The position numbers and the translations under genes were made by a program. A stretch of DNA of 28,306 nt from an uncultured Collinsella sp. (GTDB taxonomy: Bacteria > Actinomycetota > Coriobacteriia > Coriobacteriales > Coriobacteriaceae), in assembly GCA_934643145.1 (NCBI GenBank), contig CAKUBM010000030.1, positions 1-28,306 of the forward strand, read 5' to 3'. The notes under the pieces were generated by a model. It was not told the origin of the DNA and ran no database searches. It worked only from the letters and a program-made list of their open reading frames with translations. Of the stretch, positions 22,964 to 28,306 are shown piece after piece (the stretch's first letter is position 1; each line of letters begins with the position of its first letter).

Positions 22964-23033
22964 CCATAAAGGGATAGGTCATTTTTGATTGGTAAAGCGT
23001 TTGACCTGCCAAAATAAACCTGTCCCTTTTTGG
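22964..23033. repeat. Repeat element B, complete hairpin copy
   Basis: A nearly self-complementary 70-base element. AAAGGGATAGGT (22968-22979) pairs with ACCTGTCCCTTT (23018-23029). The pairing extends outward through CCA/TGG and inward through ATTTT/AAAAT and GGTAAA-gcg-TTTgACC. One arm recurs at 22277-22305. It ends about 50 bases before the likely pgi promoter region and starts seven bases after the preceding stop. T runs on the outer edges could let it act as a terminator. Confidence 0.7.
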
Positions 23034-23156
23034 TCGGTTGCCGTTTGGGGGCCGATTGGCAACGCTCGCTGATTATAGTCTTGACCTGCGCTAGAATAGT
23101 GGCATCTGAATGTCCGGGCGCATGGAGGCGTGCGCCCGTATGCTGAGGAGGACTCT

Positions 23157-24851
23157 ATGGCAACTGTTGCCGCACCCATCGACGCTACGTCGACCGCCGC
23201 TTGGAAGGCGCTCGAGGCCCATCAGGAGAAGCTCGAGGCCGAGGGCATCGACCTCAAGGCCTGGTTCGCCGCTGACGCCGACCGCGTGAACAAGCTGAGC
23301 TTTGACGCCGGCGACCTTCACTTCGATCTGTCCAAGAACCTGGTGACCGATGAGACCGTCAAGCTGCTGTGCGATCTTGCCCGCGAGGTGAAGCTCGAGG
23401 AGCGCCGCGACGCCATGTTCTCCGGCGAGCACATCAACACCACCGAGGACCGCGCCGTCCTGCACACCGCGCTGCGCCGTCCGGCAAGCGAGAAGGGCCA
23501 GCTCATCGTTGACGGCCAGGATGTCGTCGCCGACGTGCACGAGGTCCTCGATCGCATGTATGCCTTCGCCGAGCGCGTGCGCTCCGGTGAGTGGAAGGGC
23601 GTTACCGGCAAGAAGATCGAGCACCTGGTGTCCATCGGCATCGGCGGCTCCGATCTGGGCCCGGTCATGGCTTACGAGGCTCTGCGTCCCTATGCCGACG
23701 CCGGTATCGACTGCCGCTATATCTCCAACATCGACCCCAACGACCAGGCCGAGAAGCTCAAAGGTTTGGATCCCGAGACCACGCTCGTGATCATCGTCTC
23801 TAAGACCTTCACCACGCTCGAGACCCTCACCAACGCTCGCGAGGTCAAGACCTGGATGCTCGAGCAGCTCAAGGCTCAGGGCGCCATCGACGGCTCCGAT
23901 GAGCAGAACGCCGAGGCCGTGGCCAAGCACTTTGTCGCCGTTTCCACCGCACTCGAGAAGGTCGAGGCCTTCGGCATCGACCCCGCTAACGCTTTTGGTT
24001 TCTGGAACTGGGTCGGCGGCCGCTACTCTGTCGACTCTGCCGTGGGCCTGTCGCTGATCGTCGTGCTCGGCCCCGAGCGCTTCCAGCAGTTCCTCGAGGG
24101 CTTCCACGCCATCGACGAGTACTTCTGCAACACGCCGCTCGAGAACAACGCCGTCGCGCTGATGGGCCTGCTCAACGTCTGGTACGTCAACTTCTTCGGT
24201 TCCAAGAGCCACGCCGTGCTGCCGTACTGCCAGTACCTGCACCGTTTCCCGGCCTACCTGCAGCAGCTCACCATGGAGTCCAACGGCAAGCACGTCCGCT
24301 GGGACGGCAGCGCTGTGACCTCCGATACCGGCGAGATCTTCTGGGGCGAGCCCGGCACCAACGGTCAGCACGCCTTCTATCAGCTGCTGCACCAGGGCAC
24401 CGTGGTGGTCCCGGCCGATTTCATCGCCTTTGCCAATACCGCCAACCCTGCGACCGACAGCGGTCAGGACGTGCACGAGCTGTTCCTGGGCAACTTCCTG
24501 GCCCAGACCAAGGCGCTCGCCTTTGGTAAGACAGCCGATGAGGTGCGTGCCGAGGGCACGCCCGAGCAGATCGTTCCGGCCCGCTGCTTTGAGGGCAACC
24601 GTCCGACGACCTCGATCTTCGGCGATACGCTGACCCCGTTCGCGCTCGGCGAGCTCATCGCCCTGTACGAGCACATCACGTTTGTCGAGGGCACGGTCTG
24701 GGGCATCGACTCCTACGACCAGTGGGGCGTTGAGCTGGGCAAGCAGCTTGCCAAGCAGATTACCCCTGCCTTCCACGACGACGCCGCCAAGGCCGAGCAG
24801 GACGCTTCGACCCAGGCGCTCATCGAGTTCTACCGCGCTCACCGCAAGTAG
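23157..24851 (+). CDS. pgi: Glucose-6-phosphate isomerase
   Basis: A 564-residue phosphoglucose isomerase that interconverts glucose 6-phosphate and fructose 6-phosphate. Motifs are [35 protein letters not shown] (phosphate loop), [17 protein letters not shown] (catalytic Arg), [26 protein letters not shown] (catalytic Glu and His) and the C-terminal signature [16 protein letters not shown]. The length is that of the long bacterial form (about 550). ATG 23157 follows GAGGAGGACTCT. A TAGAAT at 23092-23097 may be the -10 box. The codon pattern is strongly biased to C/G third positions, as in a highly expressed gene. It is a single-gene unit, the last core-metabolism gene before the mobile-type region. 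Confidence 0.96.
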   Translation: MATVAAPIDATSTAAWKALEAHQEKLEAEGIDLKAWFAADADRVNKLSFDAGDLHFDLSKNLVTDETVKLLCDLAREVKLEERRDAMFSGEHINTTEDRAVLHTALRRPASEKGQLIVDGQDVVADVHEVLDRMYAFAERVRSGEWKGVTGKKIEHLVSIGIGGSDLGPVMAYEALRPYADAGIDCRYISNIDPNDQAEKLKGLDPETTLVIIVSKTFTTLETLTNAREVKTWMLEQLKAQGAIDGSDEQNAEAVAKHFVAVSTALEKVEAFGIDPANAFGFWNWVGGRYSVDSAVGLSLIVVLGPERFQQFLEGFHAIDEYFCNTPLENNAVALMGLLNVWYVNFFGSKSHAVLPYCQYLHRFPAYLQQLTMESNGKHVRWDGSAVTSDTGEIFWGEPGTNGQHAFYQLLHQGTVVVPADFIAFANTANPATDSGQDVHELFLGNFLAQTKALAFGKTADEVRAEGTPEQIVPARCFEGNRPTTSIFGDTLTPFALGELIALYEHITFVEGTVWGIDSYDQWGVELGKQLAKQITPAFHDDAAKAEQDASTQALIEFYRAHRK

Positions 24852-24881
24852 GATTCGCTGCGATAAGTAACGCATAGCTGA

Positions 24882-24915
24882 CAAGGGCCCGTATCCGTTG
24901 GGATACGGGCCCTTG
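24882..24915 (+). terminator. Hairpin terminator of pgi
   Basis: A perfect 15-bp stem (24882-24896 with 24901-24915) and four-base loop, 30 bases after the pgi stop. The following bases (CTGTTTGT) are moderately T-rich. It is also 37 bases beyond the minus-strand VirD4-like stop. Confidence 0.85.
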
Positions 24916-24952
24916 CTGTTTGTGGTCGAGCGTGGCGGACTGCGCGGCGTTG

Positions 24953-26263
24953 TTAATGGGCGAATTCGACCTGGGTGGTGTCTCGCTGCGCTTCGGGCAG
25001 TTCCCCGTACAGCGGATGGTCTTCGAGCTTAAAACGTTCGACCTGCTCGGGGGCGCGACCGCGCACAAAGAGCCATGAGCGATCGATCGGCGTCGCCATA
25101 AGCGTGCTGGGCAATGCGTCGGCTCTGTCGGAAAACACTCGGGCGCTCTCGGGGTCTTGGAACGCCAGCACCAGATGCGCGTCGCAGTTGCCCATGATGG
25201 AGCGTGCGCGTGCCTCGCCGTAGAGCGCATCGAGCTGATTGGTCGACTGCAGCAGCAGCGTTGCCCAGATGTTGCGGCTTCGGATAATCGAGAGCACGTT
25301 GTCGATCTGGGGAATCTGCAGGTTTGCGAAATCGTCGAGCATAAAGCGCACGGGCACGGGCAGGCTGCCATCGGGCTGCTTGTCGGCCTCGCGTATGAGG
25401 CCCATAAACGCCTGCGTAATAAAGAGGCTGGTTAGCGGGTCGAGATTGCGGTCGATATCGCTCACGGTTACAAACAGGGCACAAGGGGCGTGTCCCATGG
25501 AGGCGAAGTCCACCTGGTGGCATTCCTGATAGAGCTGCGCCGCGCCGTCGAACCCTAGGCACATGACCTTTTCGGCAAGAATGCCGATGATGCTCGCATG
25601 CATGCGCTCGGCGCTTTGCGTAATGGCGTAGCGGCGCCAGAGCGATAGGGCATAGCTTTGGGGGTCGGTCGTGATCAGGTCGTCAAGCAGTCGACCCGTG
25701 GCGCCATCCTCCAGGTGCTCGATGAGCTTGATGACCGAGCAGATCGTCTGCTCGTCGGCGGGCAGCTGCTCTGTGACGTAGGCGATGAAACACGACAGCA
25801 GATTTGCTGCCGCATGATCCCAAAAAGGCTGGTTGTTGTCCTCGATGGGGCAGATTGCCTTTGCCACCGAGAGGATGTCCTGCTGGTTGGGCCTGCCGTC
25901 CGCCTTGCGGCGAATATGCCTCAGGGGGTTGTAGCCGCAGCGCTCGATGCCGTGCGCAAGGGCCGGGGCGTTGTTGAGATCGGCGAAGTTGAGGCATTGC
26001 ACAAGGTAGCCGTGGGCCGCCAGCACGGGACCCACTTCGCGACAGAGCGTGCCCTTGGTATCGAGCACGATATAGCTCGCGTTCATCTGCAGCAGGTTGG
26101 GCTTGAGGACGTTTCGGGTCTTGCCGGCTCCCGAGGGGCCGATCACGAGCGCGTTGTTGTTGAGCCCCGTTTGGCGGGTGTCGCAGGACAGCGAACGACC
26201 TTTGGCGAGGATGGTGGTCGATGCGGACTCGGGTGCGGTGAGTCGGCTGGCGAGGTTAGACAT
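24953..26263 (-). CDS. VirD4/TraG-like coupling ATPase, short form
   Basis: A 436-residue P-loop ATPase of the type IV coupling protein (VirD4/TraG) class, which recruits DNA or protein to a conjugation channel. Walker A is GPSGAGKT (42-49). SYIVLDTKGTLCREVG is the conserved DxKGE-like strand, with T-L in place of Glu. NPLRHI matches the family YNPL motif. Walker B is VRFMLDDFANL (D310, D311), and ATLLLQSTNQL is the sensor Q motif. The N-terminal transmembrane anchor of full-length members is missing; the protein begins just 40 residues before Walker A. ATG 26263 has AAGGAGG upstream and overlaps the ClpP-like gene by eight bases. Confidence 0.85.
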   Translation of the reverse strand: MSNLASRLTAPESASTTILAKGRSLSCDTRQTGLNNNALVIGPSGAGKTRNVLKPNLLQMNASYIVLDTKGTLCREVGPVLAAHGYLVQCLNFADLNNAPALAHGIERCGYNPLRHIRRKADGRPNQQDILSVAKAICPIEDNNQPFWDHAAANLLSCFIAYVTEQLPADEQTICSVIKLIEHLEDGATGRLLDDLITTDPQSYALSLWRRYAITQSAERMHASIIGILAEKVMCLGFDGAAQLYQECHQVDFASMGHAPCALFVTVSDIDRNLDPLTSLFITQAFMGLIREADKQPDGSLPVPVRFMLDDFANLQIPQIDNVLSIIRSRNIWATLLLQSTNQLDALYGEARARSIMGNCDAHLVLAFQDPESARVFSDRADALPSTLMATPIDRSWLFVRGRAPEQVERFKLEDHPLYGELPEAQRDTTQVEFAH

Positions 26264-26873
26264 GGGCGACCTCCTTGGTGGCCGAGAGGATTCCGTGGGC
26301 AAAGCCGAGCTCAACGGCGCGCTCGGCCGAAAGGTAGGTGTCTTTTGCGGTGAGGGATTGGATGCGCTTGAGCGGGAGGCCGCTGCGGTCCGAGAGGATC
26401 TGCGTGAGGGTCTTGCGGGTCTGCATGAGGCGCCGACTGGTCTCCTGCATCGCGAGCGCCGAGCCGCCTGCCCCTTGGGGGATCAACGGGTCGTGAATCA
26501 TGAGCTCTGCATGGGGAGCCATACGGCGATCGTCGCCGCCCATAAAGATCACGGCGCCCATGGATGCGGCAAATTCGAGGCAGACGGTGTGGACGGGGCA
26601 CGATGCGAGCTGCATGGTGTCATAGATCGCAAGACCCGCTCGCACACTTCCTCCGGTGCTGGCGATGAATATGGTGATGGGACGGCAGGGGTCAGTGGCA
26701 TCGAGCAGGCGGATCTGCTGGCAAAGGTCGTGGGCCATCGGGGTTTCGATGTTTCCCGTGACGGAGAGTTCGCGGCGGGCGAGCATCTCGTCATAGATGC
26801 TGGTGAGCGTGATGCCTCGGGCGGATTCGCGCATGGTGAGGGGGCTGATGATGGGGGATTGACAAGTGTCCAT
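26256..26873 (-). CDS. ClpP-like serine protease
   Basis: A 205-residue ClpP-family serine protease. The oxyanion strand is IASTGGSVRAGLAIYDTM; the catalytic Ser is S104 in FAASMGAV, His is H127 in LMIHDP and Asp is D178 in TAKDTYLSAERA, so the triad is intact. An alternating pattern ahead of the fold (TLTSIYDEMLARRELSVTG) matches the usual ClpP strand holding the RIIFL-type motif. Housekeeping ClpP is accompanied by clpX or trigger factor; here it is in a mobile-type operon with a VirD4-like ATPase and no Clp ATPase. ATG 26873 follows AAAGGAG. A GC hairpin (26916-26922 with 26926-26932) lies upstream. Confidence 0.88.
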   Translation of the reverse strand: MDTCQSPIISPLTMRESARGITLTSIYDEMLARRELSVTGNIETPMAHDLCQQIRLLDATDPCRPITIFIASTGGSVRAGLAIYDTMQLASCPVHTVCLEFAASMGAVIFMGGDDRRMAPHAELMIHDPLIPQGAGGSALAMQETSRRLMQTRKTLTQILSDRSGLPLKRIQSLTAKDTYLSAERAVELGFAHGILSATKEVAHV

Positions 26874-26935
26874 GAGGACTCCTTTCTGGTTGGTTGTGTT
26901 GTGGGATGGGTTGCTGCCCGCCGAGGGCGGGCGAG

Positions 26936-27832
26936 CTATCGGGTTCGTCCGAGCCTGCGATCGAGCTCGGTTTCGGGACATGCCGCCTGTTCGTGCGGCT
27001 CTCGGATGTCAAGGGCTCCAAAGCGATGGAGCGTTGCGATGGGCGTGGTGTATGCGAGTCGTAGCTGATACTCCACTGGGGCGCGTTCGCCGTTTGTGTA
27101 ATGGGCCTTGTAGTACCGCACGATGCTGGCGTTCATTTCCTCGTCGTTGCGATGGCGCCCAAACTGGTGCCGGCAGGTCTCGATGATTTTTACCACCGAC
27201 TTGGGTGCCGTCGCGGGGACAAGGGCGAGATAGCCCTCGAACAGTTCGTTGATGCTCAGGAGGCACAGTGTGTCGACCAAGGCTCTAACGGCTGCCTCAT
27301 CGATGGAAAACTGCGCGGTCAACTGGTTATGGCGGTTGCGGTCGATAACGGTCGCGTGGGGCCTTGGGGTCTTCTGCCTCGCGGTGCCGGGCATTTGCAT
27401 TTGTCGGGTCTGCGCATCGAGCTCGACGTTGCCGCGCTTGAGGTCGTTCAGCGGAAGGAACAATGCGGCGCACAGGGTGTCCCGCTTGATTTCGAGCTTG
27501 CAACGTTCGTCGGGTGTCCATTCGAGCTTGAGTTTCGTGTCGAGCGCCGTGAGCATATGGGCTAAGCAGCCCATAGTAAGGACGCGAGGCTCGTTATCTC
27601 GATTTGGGGCATAGGGATCTGTCAGCCTGCGAATGTTGGGATCGCCCATGATTTTGATGCAGCGCTTCAGCAGTTGAGGCTTGCCGGCCAAGACCGTCGC
27701 GAGCGGCAGCGACGCGAAGTTCTCGATGGTTGCGGCGGCAAAGGCGGCGTCGTATTTGTTTGCGGATGCTCGCTCAATGCGGGCATCCAGGACGCTTCCT
27801 TTATTGCCGTCTTCAATACGGTAGGTTGTCAT
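26936..27832 (-). CDS. Protein of unknown function in mobile-type operon
   Basis: A 298-residue protein I do not recognise. It has no signal peptide or membrane segment. It is largely helical by composition, with basic stretches such as DPNIRRLTDPYAPNRD and a basic segment around KTPRPHATVIDRNRHNQ; the C-terminus is polar and charged. LEIKRDTLCAALFLPLNDLKRG and the region near IVRYYKAHYTNGERAPVEYQLRLAY are the most structured-looking parts. ATG 27832 follows TGGAGAA. It is first in a likely operon with the ClpP-like and VirD4-like genes (62-base gap to clpP-like). By position it might be a regulator, replication or transfer protein; none of these is shown by motif. Confidence 0.7.
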   Translation of the reverse strand: MTTYRIEDGNKGSVLDARIERASANKYDAAFAAATIENFASLPLATVLAGKPQLLKRCIKIMGDPNIRRLTDPYAPNRDNEPRVLTMGCLAHMLTALDTKLKLEWTPDERCKLEIKRDTLCAALFLPLNDLKRGNVELDAQTRQMQMPGTARQKTPRPHATVIDRNRHNQLTAQFSIDEAAVRALVDTLCLLSINELFEGYLALVPATAPKSVVKIIETCRHQFGRHRNDEEMNASIVRYYKAHYTNGERAPVEYQLRLAYTTPIATLHRFGALDIREPHEQAACPETELDRRLGRTR

Positions 27833-27848
27833 AGCTTCTCCAATCGGT

Positions 27849-27924
27849 TGATGTTCGTGCTGTTTGTTGATGTGTTGGTTGCCGTGAGTGATGTGCTTGC
27901 CGTGGGTGATGTGCTGACGTTGGG
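27849..27924 (+). repeat. Degenerate direct repeats upstream of the mobile-type operon
   Basis: TGATGT recurs at 27849, 27868, 27889 and 27907 (spacing 19, 21 and 18). The last three copies share TGATGTG and a following TTGCCGTG or related stretch. They lie directly before the ribosome site of the 298-residue protein, near a TATAGC hexamer on the minus strand (27927-27932). They could be iterons or multiple operator sites. Confidence 0.55.
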
Positions 27925-28143
27925 GTGCTATACGGTTTTCAATGAGCCCGTGAGGCAGTTGCTGCAGGGGCGGGATGGAACGGCCCATGCAAGGCGGAAG
28001 GCATCGTGCTCAAAATCGAGACAGCAATGCCCTGGGTGCCTCACATGTGGCAGTTACCTCATTAAGTTGTCATTGCGTTTGGGGTTGTACTTTGCCGATC
28101 TTCCTTCTCTTACACGCTAAAACTCAAACTTCATATGCTCGAT
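27925..28143. other. Intergenic stretch without supported gene
   Basis: The gap between the 298-residue protein and the 34-codon frame (311 bases with the repeats) holds no frame with a convincing ribosome site. Only a possible TATAGC box near 27930 is seen. Confidence 0.5.
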
Positions 28144-28248
28144 CTACTTAAAACCGCAACGGCGGTCTTTTATCAACTTATATGTCGGAACGCGTCTTTG
28201 CAAGTACTTTTTTGCCTTTGTTTCAAATGCCTTGATTATCAGCTTCAT
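28144..28248 (-). CDS. Possible 34-residue basic protein
   Basis: A short frame starting at ATG 28248, seven bases after GGAGG (28256-28260), and ending at TAG 28144. It begins MKLIIKAFETKAKKYLQRRV and ends IKDRRCGFK, with 12 Lys/Arg of 34, so it is strongly basic and could bind nucleic acid. The first half could form an amphipathic helix. No family is recognised. The ribosome site overlaps one end of the 38-bp palindrome, and the last codons lie in a small terminator-like stem. A good ribosome site supports translation; the short length keeps confidence moderate. Confidence 0.5.
   Translation of the reverse strand: MKLIIKAFETKAKKYLQRRVPTYKLIKDRRCGFK
28153..28170. terminator. Small bidirectional terminator-like hairpin
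   Basis: ACCGC (28153-28157) and GCGGT (28162-28166) form a stem with a four-base loop, with T-rich tails on both strands (CTTTT on plus, TTT on minus). It overlaps the last codons of the 34-residue frame. Confidence 0.5.
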
Positions 28249-28257
28249 CCGAACACC

Positions 28258-28295
28258 TCCCACATTCATCCGCACATGTGCGGATGAATGTGGGA
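28258..28295. repeat. Perfect 38-bp palindrome
   Basis: Nineteen bases (28258-28276) are the exact reverse complement of the next nineteen (28277-28295), with no spacer at the ACATGT centre. Part of one arm (CGGATGAA) recurs at the start codon of the 34-residue frame. Candidates are a dimer or tetramer operator, a replication or transfer origin hairpin, or a translation-control hairpin. Confidence 0.9.
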
Positions 28296-28306
28296 ACCCG
28301 ATACCC

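Noticed and set aside
23081..23097. TTGACC plus TAGAAT as a pgi promoter
   Set aside because: The spacing is only five bases, too short for a -35/-10 pair; only the -10-like TAGAAT is kept as a possibility.
23091..24884. Long minus-strand open frame opposite pgi (about 597 codons)
   Set aside because: A shadow of the strongly biased codons of pgi in high-GC DNA; its product is low-complexity and matches no family.

Overview
The window looks like a chromosomal stretch of a Collinsella-like member of the Coriobacteriia (high-GC Gram-positive gut actinobacteria). This is inferred from the high GC content, the strong GGAGG ribosome sites, and the gene mix: DUF3793 with flavodoxin, Fe-S aldo/keto reductase, cyclase-family amidohydrolase, OAH sulfhydrylase, and YolD with a Y-family polymerase. 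The species was not identified by any search.

Layout, left to right. At 132-5694 are an M19 dipeptidase (minus), a plus-strand SlyD-like FKBP followed directly by an orphan UreE-like protein and a Cof-type HAD phosphatase, then a minus-strand run of PerR-like regulator, acylphosphatase, Gfo/Idh/MocA oxidoreductase and RNase HI. At 5794-8282 a LysR regulator diverges from metY (O-acetylhomoserine sulfhydrylase). The metY leader has a strong promoter, a 17-codon reading frame with two Cys codons, and competing hairpins. At 8595-13029 are a secreted coiled-coil protein, a small membrane protein, a PanE-like reductase, a cyclase-family hydrolase and an Fe-S aldo/keto reductase.

At 13030-15150 a second Gfo/Idh/MocA oxidoreductase and endonuclease IV are each preceded, within 15-20 bases of the start codon, by a copy of the same long hairpin element. 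The outer stem is invariant and the inner stem has changed by compensatory substitutions. This is the best candidate for an undescribed element in the window. At 15298-18400 is a polar amino acid ABC importer (lipoprotein, permease with a fused exported N-terminal domain, ATPase). At 18517-20245 are flavodoxin, DUF3793 and a membrane-anchored HMA metal-binding protein with a CsoR-like palindrome upstream. At 20272-22195 is an apparently SOS-controlled YolD/Y-family polymerase pair. At 22433-24851 are a truncated iron-alcohol-dehydrogenase-like protein and pgi. A second hairpin repeat family lies on both sides of the truncated gene.

From 24953 to the right end the content looks like part of a mobile or conjugative element, all on the minus strand: a short VirD4/TraG-like ATPase overlapping a ClpP-like protease with an intact triad, an unrecognised 298-residue protein, degenerate direct repeats upstream of it, and a possible 34-residue basic protein whose ribosome site abuts a perfect 38-bp palindrome. 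The element runs off the window.
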